Positions 42,550 to 51,201 of a DNA stretch of 64,000 nucleotides are shown here, piece after piece. The DNA comes from Kitasatospora sp044457565 (GTDB lineage: Bacteria > Actinomycetota > Actinomycetes > Streptomycetales > Streptomycetaceae). Location of the stretch: contig NZ_JBITGZ010000010.1 in NCBI RefSeq assembly GCF_044457565.1, forward strand, positions 62,001 to 126,000, given 5' to 3'. Under the pieces are notes generated by a model. The model was given only the letters and a program-made list of their open reading frames with translations, ran no database searches and had not been told where the DNA came from. The translations under genes were made by a program, and so were the position numbers. The first letter of the stretch is position 1. The number at the start of each line of letters is the position of its first letter.

Positions 42550-43383
42550 ATGGTTGACCGGCCCTTGACACTCATGGCAGTGCACGCCCACCCCGACGAC
42601 GAGGCCACCGGAACAGGGGGTGTCCTGGCGCGGTACGCGGCGGAGGGGATTCGCACGGTCCTCGTCACGTGCACCGACGGCGGTTGCGGTGACGGACCGG
42701 GGGGTGTCAAGCCGGGCGAGCCCGGACACGATCCGGCGGCCGTCGCCGCGATGCGTCGCCAAGAGCTCCAGGCGAGCTGTGAGGTCCTGAACGTCAGTCA
42801 TCTGGAGCTGCTGGAGTACGCCGACTCCGGGATGATGGGCTGGCCGGCCAACGACGCGCCCGGGTCCTTCTGGCGGACACCCGTGGAGGAGGGCGCCGCC
42901 CGCCTCGCCGAACTCCTCCGGCGCTACCAGCCCGATGTGGTCGTGACCTACGACGAGAACGGGTTCTACGGCCACCCCGACCACATCCAGGCGAACCGCA
43001 TCACTATGGCGGCGCTGGCGACGACCGGGATGACGTCGAAGGTGTACTGGACGACGGCGCCGCGCTCGATGATGCAGCGATTCGGGGAGGTCATGCGCGA
43101 GTTCGGCGCGGACTGGGAGGAGCCGGATCCGGCGGAGGCCGCCGCGATGCCCGAGATCGGACTCCCCGACGAGGAGATCACCACCTGGGTGGACACCACC
43201 GAGTTCGGCGCTCAGAAGTTCGATGCGCTGGCCGCGCACGCCAGCCAGGGCGAGAACATCTTCTTCCTGAAGATGGGCAAGGAGAGGTTCACCGAGCTGA
43301 TGGGCGTGGAGACCTTCGTACGGGTCCAGGACACCACCGGCGCTGCCGTGCCCGAGAACGACCTCTTCGCCGGACTGCGCTGA
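42550..43383 (+). CDS. PIG-L family deacetylase (MshB/Mca-like)
   Basis: A 277-residue zinc deacetylase. Ligand motifs: AHPDDE near the N-terminus and GHPDH in the middle; the segment TLMAVHAHPDDE...EGIRTVLVTCTDGGCG resembles mycothiol S-conjugate amidase (Mca) and MshB. Likely substrates are GlcN-containing thiols or conjugates. It may be a paralogue of the housekeeping mycothiol enzymes; proximity to a Cys-using lanthipeptide pathway is suggestive but may be chance. ATG 42550 is preferred: GAAGG sits 9 nt upstream, whereas ATG 42541 abuts it. It lies 153 bp after the synthetase. Confidence 0.85.
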   Translation: MVDRPLTLMAVHAHPDDEATGTGGVLARYAAEGIRTVLVTCTDGGCGDGPGGVKPGEPGHDPAAVAAMRRQELQASCEVLNVSHLELLEYADSGMMGWPANDAPGSFWRTPVEEGAARLAELLRRYQPDVVVTYDENGFYGHPDHIQANRITMAALATTGMTSKVYWTTAPRSMMQRFGEVMREFGADWEEPDPAEAAAMPEIGLPDEEITTWVDTTEFGAQKFDALAAHASQGENIFFLKMGKERFTELMGVETFVRVQDTTGAAVPENDLFAGLR

Positions 43384-43468
43384 TCCCCGGCCCAGCCGGG
43401 CGGCTCGGGGCCCGCCGTCTGCACATCCGCAGGACGACCCGAAGGGCTGCTCGCGGCGGGGGCCAGGG

Positions 43469-45109
43469 TCAGCTGCGGACGCGGCCGACCCGGCCCTCGT
43501 CCCAAACCGGTTCGTCCGCCTCCGTCACCCGGCCGTCCGCCCGGAAGACCAGGAAGCGGCTGAACACCCGGGCGAACCAGCGGTCGTGGGTGACCGCCAC
43601 CACTGTTCCGGTGAAGGCGGCCAGGGCCTGTTCCAGGGCCTCGGCGGAGATGAGGTCGAGGTTGTCGGTCGGTTCGTCCAGCAACAACAGGGTCGCCCCG
43701 GCGAGTTCCAGCAGCAGGATCTGGAAGCGTGCCTGCTGCCCGCCCGACAGGGTCTCGAAGTTCTGGCGGCCGGCGCCGGCCAGTCCGTAGCGGCTCAGGG
43801 CCGACATGGCGCGCTCCAGGTCCAGCCCGGCCCGGTCGCCCTCGCCGCCGCCGAGGATGTCGGCCGGCGTCCGGCCGGCCCACTCCGGGTGCCGGTGCGT
43901 CTGGGCGAACAGCCCGGGGCGGACCCGTGCGCCGAGCCGGCATTCGCCGGTGTGTGCCACGGTCGCGGCCGCGCCCCCGCCGGCCTCGTCCAGCAGGCGC
44001 AGGAAGTGGCTCTTGCCGGATCCGTTCGAACCGAGCACGCAGATCCGGTCGCCGAAGAACACCTCCAGGTCGAACGGCCGCATCAGACCGCTGAGTTCCA
44101 GGTCGCGACAGGTGATCGCCCGAACGCCGGTCCGGCCACCGCGCAGGTCCGGCGCGACCCGCTGCCGGCGCGGCGGCGCGGGCGGCGGCCCGACCGCCTC
44201 GAACTTCGCCAGCCTGGTCTGGGCCGCGTGGTAGCGCGAAGCCATCTCGTCACTGATGGAGGACTGTTGACGCAAGGTCCTGACCAGGTCCTTGAGCTGC
44301 TCATGCTTCTCGCTCCAGCGCTGCCGCAGCTCGGCTGCGCGTTGCCAGCGGGCCTCACGGGCCTCGCCCCAGGTGGCGAATCCGCCGCCGTGGGTCCAGG
44401 CCGTGCCGCCCTCCAGCGTCACGACCTGGCCGGCCGTCCGGCTCAGCACCTCGCGGTCGTGGGTGATCAGCAGCACGCCCTGCCGGGTCTGGGCGAGCTG
44501 CTCCTCCAGCCAGCGCTTTCCCGGGACGTCCAGGTAGTTGTCCGGTTCGTCCAGCAGCAGCAGTTCGGCCGGGCCCCGGAGCAGGGCCTCCAGGACGAGT
44601 CGCTTCTGCTCGCCGCCGGACAGCGTCGCCACCGCCCGGTACTGCGCTGCCTGGAACGGGATGCCGAGCGCGGCGACCGTCACGGTGTCCCAGAGCACCT
44701 CGTAGTCGTACCCGCCGGCCTCGCCCCAGTCCACCAGCGCTTGGGCGTAGCGGAGTTGGGTGGGTTCGTCGTCGGCCTCCATCATGGCGAGCTCGGCCGC
44801 GTCGAGGAAGGCGGCGGCTGCCCGCAGCGACGGCGGCGCGACGGTGAGCAGGAGGTCCCGGACCGTACGGTCGTCGCGCAGGCTGCCGATGAACTGCGGC
44901 ATGACCGCGACGGCGCCCTGGGAGCGGAACGATCCCTGCTGTGCCGGGATCTCGCCTGCGAGGGTGCGCAGCAACGTGGTCTTGCCCGCACCGTTGTCGC
45001 CGATGAGCGCGACCGTTTCGCCTGCCGGCACCCGGAAGGAGACGTCGTGGAACAGCTCGCGACCGTCGGCGAGAACGTGACCGAGGCCGGCGGCTTCGAG
45101 GTAGCCCAT
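43469..45109 (-). CDS. ABC-F family ATPase (possible antibiotic self-resistance)
   Basis: A 546-residue soluble protein with two ABC domains and no membrane segment. Domain 1: Walker A GDNGAGKTT, LSGGEQKRLVLEAL, Walker B LLLLDEPDNYLD. The linker (about 240-320) is charged and helical (LRQRWSEKHEQLKDLVRTLRQQ). Domain 2: GSNGSGKSH, LSGGQQARFQILLLEL, LLLLDEPTDNLDL. ABC-F proteins act on the ribosome; many in antibiotic producers displace drugs from the 50S subunit. It is divergent from the blasticidin-type cluster, whose expected product targets the 50S P-site, so a self-protection role is plausible. Start ATG 45109; upstream codons lack family similarity. Confidence 0.87.
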   Translation of the reverse strand: MGYLEAAGLGHVLADGRELFHDVSFRVPAGETVALIGDNGAGKTTLLRTLAGEIPAQQGSFRSQGAVAVMPQFIGSLRDDRTVRDLLLTVAPPSLRAAAAFLDAAELAMMEADDEPTQLRYAQALVDWGEAGGYDYEVLWDTVTVAALGIPFQAAQYRAVATLSGGEQKRLVLEALLRGPAELLLLDEPDNYLDVPGKRWLEEQLAQTRQGVLLITHDREVLSRTAGQVVTLEGGTAWTHGGGFATWGEAREARWQRAAELRQRWSEKHEQLKDLVRTLRQQSSISDEMASRYHAAQTRLAKFEAVGPPPAPPRRQRVAPDLRGGRTGVRAITCRDLELSGLMRPFDLEVFFGDRICVLGSNGSGKSHFLRLLDEAGGGAAATVAHTGECRLGARVRPGLFAQTHRHPEWAGRTPADILGGGEGDRAGLDLERAMSALSRYGLAGAGRQNFETLSGGQQARFQILLLELAGATLLLLDEPTDNLDLISAEALEQALAAFTGTVVAVTHDRWFARVFSRFLVFRADGRVTEADEPVWDEGRVGRVRS

Positions 45110-45441
45110 GGGAGCGGATCCTAGCCGCCGAACGCTCGATGGGCGATTCAATTCCGCCGGCCGCCTGACGGATTCCCGAGCTTGTGATGGATCATCAACT
45201 ATGGCTCATCGTATGATAGTTAGTCGACCGATCGGCCTATTCACCCGTCAGCCTGAATGTCGCGCCGACCGCCTTGCGCCAATCAGTCGCATACGGAACG
45301 GTTGTACTCGAAGGAATCGCCGGGGCGGGACCACGAGATCTCACCCGAGGCGGCTCTGCGGCTGCGTGCTTGCGGCTGCGGGCACGGTGCTTGTCCCGAT
45401 GCCAAGCGTGCCGCCCCTACCGGGAATGCGAGAGGCAATCG
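45110..45441. promoter_or_regulatory. Divergent promoter/operator region for ABC-F and the nucleoside cluster
   Basis: 332 bp with an AT-rich island. TATGAT (45212-45217) is a good -10 box toward the cluster. It overlaps an inverted repeat AACTAT (45197-45202) / ATAGTT (45216-45221), and next to it lies TGATG-GAT-CATCA (45185-45197). A transcript from this box would have a leader of about 215 nt before the first cluster gene. Confidence 0.5.
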
Positions 45442-46704
45442 ATGCCGTCCAATGTCGCCACGTACTCCGCCGACCCCGCCGCGCGGTCCGCTCTCGTCAC
45501 CGTCGCACTCGTCGGGGCGGAATTCGGGTGGGGCAGCTCGGGGAAGCTGAGCGCGGTGCTCTCCGCGTTGCGGGACCGGTCGGCGCCTCCCCTGCGGTTC
45601 GTCGGGCTGGCGTCGGGGCTGGGCCGCCCGCTGCTCGCCGAACACACGGTGGACGACTGGTACGACCTGCCGGACGATCCCGGCCGGCTGGCCCCCACGG
45701 TCCGGGAGATCGTGCGGTCGCAGGGGGTGCGGGCCGCCGTGGTCGTCCTGGACGGCGCGGCCGCGACGGCGCTGCTGGCCGTCGGAGTGCCCACGGTGTT
45801 CGTCGACAGCCTGCCCTTCCTCTGGTCCGAGGGCGACCGGGCCGCGCTGCCGCTGGACGCGACGGTGTACTGCGCCCAGAAGAGCGTCGAGCTGCCACCC
45901 GAGTGCATGGACGTCCTGGCCGACGCCCCGGGGCTGCGCTGGGTCGAGGCGGTCATCGCCCGGCCCCGCGCCTCGGAGTCGGAGCGTGGTGCCGGGCGGA
46001 GCACCGGCCGCCCGTACCGCAGGGCGCTGGTCAGCCTGGGCGGTCTGCGGGCACCGAGGCTCGGCGATCCGGCGCACTATCCGCGCCTGGTCGTCCCGGC
46101 AGCCCTGGAGGCCCTCGCCGCCCACGGGGTCGAGGAGGTGCACATCGCCGGCAACCTGCCCGGCGATCTGGCGGGTCGGCTCATCGACGCGTCGGTCGCC
46201 CCGCCCCGGACGACCACCGGCCCACTCGGGCACGGCGCGTTCCTGGACCGGTTGGACGACTGCGACGTCCTGCTCACCTCGCCGGGTCTGACCACCCTGC
46301 TGGAGGCCGGCGACCTGAACGTCCCCACCGTCTGCCTGCCGCCGCAGAACCTCAGCCAGATCTTCAACGGCCGCTACCACAGCCAGGCACTCAAGGCCCC
46401 GCTGCGGGTGCTCTGGCCCAAGTACGTGCTCGCCGAGGACGACGCACTGGCGCTCCGTTCGGAGGGCGAGGACCACGCCCTCGAACTGATCTACGGCGCG
46501 ATCGGGGCGGCAGCACAGGGCGACCACCGACAGGCCGTCAGCCACACCTTGCGCGACGGTGTCCTGGAGGCGCTGCGCCGGTCCGCCGGGGTCGACGACT
46601 GGGGCGCGCTCACCACCGCGGTCGGTACCGGCGGCGCGGCCCAGGTGGCCGACGCGCTGCTCGGAGTCCTGGGCCCGACTGACCGGCTCTCCCGACCCGC
46701 CTGA
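45442..46704 (+). CDS. blsD: Cytosylglucuronate (CGA) synthase, BlsD-like glycosyltransferase
   Basis: A 420-residue GT-B glycosyltransferase. The C-terminal donor-binding half has LVSLGGLRAPRL, VEEVHIAGNLPGD and SPGLTTLLEAGDLNVPTVCLPPQNLSQIFNG, a pattern I recognise from (hydroxymethyl)cytosylglucuronate synthases of blasticidin S and mildiomycin clusters. It would join cytosine to UDP-glucuronic acid giving cytosylglucuronic acid, the first committed step. The N-terminal half starts VTVALVGAEFGWGSSGKLSAVL. ATG 45442 is chosen (GAGAGG 6 nt upstream); the frame stays open further upstream without similarity. First gene of a ten-gene co-directional array. No cytidylate hydroxymethylase was seen, favouring cytosine as the base. 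Confidence 0.83.
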   Translation: MPSNVATYSADPAARSALVTVALVGAEFGWGSSGKLSAVLSALRDRSAPPLRFVGLASGLGRPLLAEHTVDDWYDLPDDPGRLAPTVREIVRSQGVRAAVVVLDGAAATALLAVGVPTVFVDSLPFLWSEGDRAALPLDATVYCAQKSVELPPECMDVLADAPGLRWVEAVIARPRASESERGAGRSTGRPYRRALVSLGGLRAPRLGDPAHYPRLVVPAALEALAAHGVEEVHIAGNLPGDLAGRLIDASVAPPRTTTGPLGHGAFLDRLDDCDVLLTSPGLTTLLEAGDLNVPTVCLPPQNLSQIFNGRYHSQALKAPLRVLWPKYVLAEDDALALRSEGEDHALELIYGAIGAAAQGDHRQAVSHTLRDGVLEALRRSAGVDDWGALTTAVGTGGAAQVADALLGVLGPTDRLSRPA

Positions 46705-46784
46705 CCTGCGCGTTCCGGACCACCTGGTCACCACCCGTCCCCCGTGCCACCCGTCCCGTGAGCCGCCTGGAAGGTCTCCACCCC

Positions 46785-47774
46785 GTGCGTACACGCGATC
46801 GCTACCTCTTCATCAGGATCCTGGAAGCCTGCAACGCCGACTGCTTCATGTGCGAGTTCGCCCTCTCCCGCGACACGTTCCGCTTCTCCCGGGAGGACTT
46901 CGACGACCTGGTGCCCAAGGCCAGGGACGCCGGCGTGGGCTACATCCGGTTCACCGGTGGCGAGCCGCTGATGCACCCGGACGTGGTTGAACTGGTGCGC
47001 TCGGGGACGGCCGGCGGGATGAGGATGTCCCTGATCACCAACGGCTCGCTGCTGCCCCGGATGGCCGCCCCGCTGGCTGCGGCCGGCCTGGCCCAGGTGA
47101 TCGTCAGCCTGGACGGCGCCTCGGGCGCCACCCACGACGTCTACCGGCGCTCCCCCGGCATGTTCGACAGCGGGCTGAAGGGCCTGCGCGACGCCGCCGC
47201 GCTCGGCGTCCTGCCCAGGGTCAACACCGTGGTCGGCCCGCACAACTACACCGAGATGCCACGCCTGCAACAGGTCCTGACCGAGGCGGGGGTACGGCAG
47301 TGGGAACTGTCCGCGCTCAAGCTCGACCGCACCATCACCTACCCCGACGCCGATCACGTCCGCAGCGTCTGCGATCCGATCTACGAAACCGACCCGGCCA
47401 CCCTCCTGGTCCCGATGGGCAAGCGCTTCTACGGCGACACCCCGCAGGAGCAGGAGCGGTACTTCACCCGGTCCGTCACCCCGCGCGCCGCCGAACCGCT
47501 GTGTCACGTCGCCGACGACGTCATCTACGTCGACGGCAAGCTCGGGCGGATGTTCTCGTGCAGCTGCCTCCCTCACCGGGAGGGCGACGACGGGCCCGGT
47601 GGTGCACCCCTGCGGGAGCAGGGGGTGATCCGCCTGGACACCCCGGCCTTCCGGGCCCATGCCGACTACTTCCGCGAGCGCGGCCCCGAGGTGTGCAGCG
47701 GGTGCTCCACCACCGCTGCCGGCTACAGCGACGACGTGGCCCGGCTCGGGGCGGTGGGACCATGGCACTACTGA
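46785..47774 (+). CDS. blsE: Radical SAM cytosylglucuronate decarboxylase, BlsE-like
   Basis: A 329-residue radical SAM enzyme with the canonical CNADCFMC (CxxxCxxC) close to the N-terminus, then GYIRFTGGEPLMHPDVVELV and SLDGASGATHDVYRR. Extra C-terminal cysteines (FSCSCLP and VCSGCS) may bind an auxiliary site. In blasticidin S biosynthesis BlsE decarboxylates cytosylglucuronic acid at C5'; order and family match that role. GTG 46785 is preferred (GGAAGG 10 nt upstream); GTG 46758 has no ribosome-binding site. Overlaps the next gene by 13 bp. Confidence 0.83.
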   Translation: MRTRDRYLFIRILEACNADCFMCEFALSRDTFRFSREDFDDLVPKARDAGVGYIRFTGGEPLMHPDVVELVRSGTAGGMRMSLITNGSLLPRMAAPLAAAGLAQVIVSLDGASGATHDVYRRSPGMFDSGLKGLRDAAALGVLPRVNTVVGPHNYTEMPRLQQVLTEAGVRQWELSALKLDRTITYPDADHVRSVCDPIYETDPATLLVPMGKRFYGDTPQEQERYFTRSVTPRAAEPLCHVADDVIYVDGKLGRMFSCSCLPHREGDDGPGGAPLREQGVIRLDTPAFRAHADYFRERGPEVCSGCSTTAAGYSDDVARLGAVGPWHY

Positions 47775-48712
47775 CCTCCGCCGAGGAGGCCCCGGCCGCG
47801 CCGGAGCGCCGCGCCGCGCACGGCCCGCGGGTGCTGCTGAGCGCCCGCGAGGACCAGTTGGACTCGACGCTCGCCCTGCGCCGGGTCGCCGCCCACCTCG
47901 GCGACCTCCGTCCGGTCGGCTGGTCCGACCTCGACCCCCTACCGGTCGCGGCACTGGTCTGCGACGACGTGCCGGCCACCGAGCGGCTGCTGGGCCTGGG
48001 CGTGCCGGTGGTGCACCTGAGCTCGGGTCATCCGGGCCCGGGCGCCGAGGACACGCCGCCGAGGGGTGCACTCGGACGGATTCACCGGCCCGGGTGGCTG
48101 CCACTGTCCGCTCCCCTCGTCCGCGGCGCACGGCCCACCGGGCTCCTCGCGCCGCAGCGCACCGGCAGGAGCAGGACCCGCTCGGGCACCCTCCTGCTGC
48201 TCTCCCTGTGGTGCGTACCCGACGCGGAAGCGGAGGCCTTCGCCACCGGGGCGCTAAGGGGGTTGGTCGGTGCGGCGCTGCACCGCACCGGGAGCTGCAC
48301 CGTGGTCGCCGACACCGGGCTCGCGCTCCTGCGGTCCGCCCTGGGCGGCCTCGCGGAGCGTCCGGGCCTCCGGTTGCGCCGGGCCGCCGAGGTCGACACG
48401 GACGCACTCCACGCCGATGCCGCAGTATTCCTGGCCTCGCCGGTGCTGGGGGCGCTCGCCCTCGCCCAGGCGCGACGGGCACCGCTGGCCCCGCTGCCGC
48501 CGCTCGGGGCCGCCCAACGTGACCTGGCCGAGCAGGTGGCCGAGGTCCTGCCGCTGCCCTCGGCCGGCGATCCCGACGACCCGGGCCTGTGGGCCCTGTC
48601 CGCGGCGGCCGCAACCGGCCCGTGGCACCTGCTCGACCCGGCCCTGGACGACCTGCGCGGCGCGCAGCGGGTCGCCCGCACCCTCCGCCAACTCGCGCTC
48701 GCCCCGCTGTGA
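47762..48712 (+). CDS. Unassigned cluster protein, probable divergent GT-B paralogue (BlsF position)
   Basis: A 316-residue protein without a recognised family. Its organisation parallels the CGA synthase two genes upstream: ALVCDDVPATERLLGLGVPVVHLSSGHPG resembles VVVLDGAAATALLAVGVPTVFVDSLPF there; GTLLLLSLWCVPDAEAEAFATG resembles RRALVSLGGLRAPRL; AAVFLASPVLGALALAQARRAPLAPLPPLGAAQ resembles CDVLLTSPGLTTLLEAGDLNVPTVCLPPQN. The donor-sugar signature residues are largely lost, so it may be an inactive partner or a glycosyltransferase with a different donor. ATG 47762 lies inside the previous gene. It sits where blsF stands in the blasticidin S cluster. Confidence 0.7.
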   Translation: MALLTSAEEAPAAPERRAAHGPRVLLSAREDQLDSTLALRRVAAHLGDLRPVGWSDLDPLPVAALVCDDVPATERLLGLGVPVVHLSSGHPGPGAEDTPPRGALGRIHRPGWLPLSAPLVRGARPTGLLAPQRTGRSRTRSGTLLLLSLWCVPDAEAEAFATGALRGLVGAALHRTGSCTVVADTGLALLRSALGGLAERPGLRLRRAAEVDTDALHADAAVFLASPVLGALALAQARRAPLAPLPPLGAAQRDLAEQVAEVLPLPSAGDPDDPGLWALSAAAATGPWHLLDPALDDLRGAQRVARTLRQLALAPL

Positions 48713-48856
48713 GCGCCCTCCGTGCACCCCGCTGCGGGCCCCGCCCACGGCGAGCCCACCGTAGCCGCCCCCTCCCCCCGCCTCGCCCGTCTGCCGGTCC
48801 GGCCTCACCGGTCCCGGCCACCTCACCCACGTCGTCCACGTCGTGCTGGAGCCGCC

Positions 48857-50023
48857 ATGTCCGACACCCTTCACGAACCCCCGGATGCCACCCGCCCCGC
48901 ACTGATCCGCCCCAGGGTCCCGGAGAGCGACTGGGACGACTGGCGCTGGCACATGCGCCGACGCATCACCACCGTCGAGAAGGCCCGGCAGTGGATCAAC
49001 CTCGCTCCCGACGAGGAGAAGGCCATCGCCGGGGTGGCGGGCAAGTACCGCTGGAGCGTCACCCCGTACTACGCGTCGCTGATGGACCCGGACGACCCCG
49101 GCTGTCCGGTCCGGCAGCAGGCGGTGCCGGCCCTCGGTGAGCTGATGGACTTCCCCGGGGCCGAGGTCGACCCGGTCGGGGACACCTACTACCGCAGGAC
49201 CAACCGGGTGGTGCACAAGTACCCGGACCGGGTGATCATGCTGATCACCGAGGCGTGCCCGGTCTACTGCCGCCACTGCACGCGCAAGTTCCACACGACC
49301 GACGTCGAGGGCACCTACTTCCGGGACGACGAGGGCGGCTCCTTCGACGAGGACCTGCGCTACATCGCCGACCACCCCGAGATCCGGGACGTCCTGCTGA
49401 CCGGCGGCGACCCGCTGTCCTACCAGGACGGCAAGCTGGAGGAGATCGTCGCCGGGCTCCGGGCGATCCCCAGTGTGGAGATCATCCGTATCGGCAGCAG
49501 GTTCCCCGTGCTGCTGCCCCAGCGGATCACCGACGGGCTCTGCTCGATGCTCGCCCGGTACCACCCGGTCTGGCTGAACACCCACTTCAACCACCCGAAG
49601 GAGATCACCGTGCAGGCCGCGGCGGCCGTCGACCGCCTGCTGCGGCACGGTATCCCGGTCGGGAACCAGACGGTGCTGCTGCGCGGGATCAACGACGACG
49701 TCGCCACCATGCGCACCCTGATGACCGAGCTGCTGCGGATCCGGGTCCGGCCGTACTACCTCTACCACTGCGACAACGTCACCGGGGTCTCGCACTTCAT
49801 GACGTCCGTGGAGAAGGGCTGGGAGATCATGGCCGGCCTGCAGGGCCACATCACCGGGTTCGGCGTCCCCCAGTACGTCCTGACCACGAAGATCGGCAAG
49901 ATCCCGATCGCGCAGCCCTCCTTCACCCCCACCCCCGACGGCCTGCTGCTCCGCAACTACCGAGGCCAGGAGATGGTCGTCGACGGTGAGGCGCAGCCGA
50001 TCACGGAGTCCGACACACCATGA
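48857..50023 (+). CDS. blsG: Arginine 2,3-aminomutase, BlsG-like (KamA family radical SAM/PLP)
   Basis: A 388-residue member of the lysine 2,3-aminomutase family. CPVYCRHC (Cys134, 138, 141) binds the 4Fe-4S/SAM centre; LLTGGDPLSYQDGKLEEI and VWLNTHFNHPKEIT are family signatures; Lys348 in TTKIGKIP is the likely PLP lysine. In lysine aminomutase the ammonium of lysine is held by two Asp; one remains (CDNVTGVSHF), the other (FVVDAPGGGGK) is replaced by Thr343 with a two-residue deletion. That is consistent with a different side chain such as arginine. It would provide the beta-arginine of the product. ATG 48857 with GGAG upstream; stop overlaps the next gene (ATGA). Confidence 0.85.
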   Translation: MSDTLHEPPDATRPALIRPRVPESDWDDWRWHMRRRITTVEKARQWINLAPDEEKAIAGVAGKYRWSVTPYYASLMDPDDPGCPVRQQAVPALGELMDFPGAEVDPVGDTYYRRTNRVVHKYPDRVIMLITEACPVYCRHCTRKFHTTDVEGTYFRDDEGGSFDEDLRYIADHPEIRDVLLTGGDPLSYQDGKLEEIVAGLRAIPSVEIIRIGSRFPVLLPQRITDGLCSMLARYHPVWLNTHFNHPKEITVQAAAAVDRLLRHGIPVGNQTVLLRGINDDVATMRTLMTELLRIRVRPYYLYHCDNVTGVSHFMTSVEKGWEIMAGLQGHITGFGVPQYVLTTKIGKIPIAQPSFTPTPDGLLLRNYRGQEMVVDGEAQPITESDTP

Positions 50024-51201
50024 GCTCACTCGACAAGCGGCTCGGGCAGCGCTTCCTGCCCTACGGAGCGAACTACCTCGACTGGTCCGACATGTCGGAG
50101 CTGAGGAAGGTGATCGAGCACCAGGTCCTGTTCCGGTACCAGACCGAGACCGAGAGCATGGCCTCCCGGCTGGAGCGGACCGTGGCCGGACGGCTGGGGG
50201 CGGGCCACGCCCTGGCCGTGCACAACTGCACGGAGGCACTGCGGCTGGCGCTGATCTCCACCCGTCCCGCCATCGGCGACCTGGTCCACATCCCGGCGGT
50301 CACGTTCGTCGCGGTGGCCGGTGCGGTGCTGTCCTGCGGCCTGATCCCGGTGCTGGTCGACGCCGACGACTCACTCTCCATGGACCCGACGCTGCTGCCG
50401 CCCGACGCGCAGCGGGTGATCGTGGCCCATATGGAGGGCACGGTGGCGCCGCTGCCGGCGGAGGTGCCGTACCTCGTCGAGGACTGCGCCCAGTCCCTCG
50501 GCGCGCGCTTCCCCGACGGCCGGCACGTCGGGACGGCCGGCTACGCCGGGACGTTCAGCTTCCACCACAACAAGGTCCTCACCTCGGGCGAGGGCGGGCT
50601 GCTCGTCACGAACGACGAGGACGCCTGGTCGACCATGCGCTGCTACCACGACCACGGCTCGGCGCGGGTGCCGGGGCACTACCCGGCGTGGAACCGGGAC
50701 GCCCACTTCGGGGAGAACTTCGTGACCAGCGAGCAGGTCGCGGCCGTCCAGTGCCAGCAGTTCAGGCACCTCGACGAACTGCTCGCCGGGCTGGAGCGGA
50801 TGTACTCCATTGCCATGGCCGAGCTGCCCGACCGGCCCGATCTGGAGGTCCGGCCCCGGGCCGCCGGCGATGTGAAGGTCAGCCTGCGGTTCCGGTGCGA
50901 GAGCAAGGAGCTGCGGGACTCCGCGGTGGCTGCGCTCACCGCGGCCGGCATCGCCAACTGGACACTCGGGAAGTACCTGCTGCCCGACCACCCGGTACTC
51001 ACCGGCCGCCGTTCGCTCTACCGCGACGGGTTTCCGTGGAACCACGCCCCCGAGTCCCCGCTCGCGCTCAGCCGCGACGGCTTCGCCCGGACCAGGGATC
51101 TCCTGGACCGCACCCTGTGCGTGCCGTTGTCCCCGGAGCTGCCCGAGGAGGACCAGGTCCTCGCGGCCAAGGCCGTCCGCCAGGTGCTGGAGGCGGTGTG
51201 A
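50020..51201 (+). CDS. blsH: DegT/DnrJ/EryC1-family PLP aminotransferase, BlsH-like
   Basis: A 393-residue sugar aminotransferase-fold enzyme. N-terminal LEERT-type region LERTVAGRLGAGHALAVHNCTEAL, PLP-phosphate contacts VEDCAQSLGA, and catalytic Lys185 in TFSFHHNKVLTSGEGG. In the blasticidin S pathway BlsH introduces the 4'-amino group of the unsaturated sugar from the decarboxylated intermediate. The ATG overlaps the aminomutase stop; the stop overlaps the ligase start (GTGA), so G-H-I are translation-coupled. Confidence 0.84.
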   Translation: MSSLDKRLGQRFLPYGANYLDWSDMSELRKVIEHQVLFRYQTETESMASRLERTVAGRLGAGHALAVHNCTEALRLALISTRPAIGDLVHIPAVTFVAVAGAVLSCGLIPVLVDADDSLSMDPTLLPPDAQRVIVAHMEGTVAPLPAEVPYLVEDCAQSLGARFPDGRHVGTAGYAGTFSFHHNKVLTSGEGGLLVTNDEDAWSTMRCYHDHGSARVPGHYPAWNRDAHFGENFVTSEQVAAVQCQQFRHLDELLAGLERMYSIAMAELPDRPDLEVRPRAAGDVKVSLRFRCESKELRDSAVAALTAAGIANWTLGKYLLPDHPVLTGRRSLYRDGFPWNHAPESPLALSRDGFARTRDLLDRTLCVPLSPELPEEDQVLAAKAVRQVLEAV

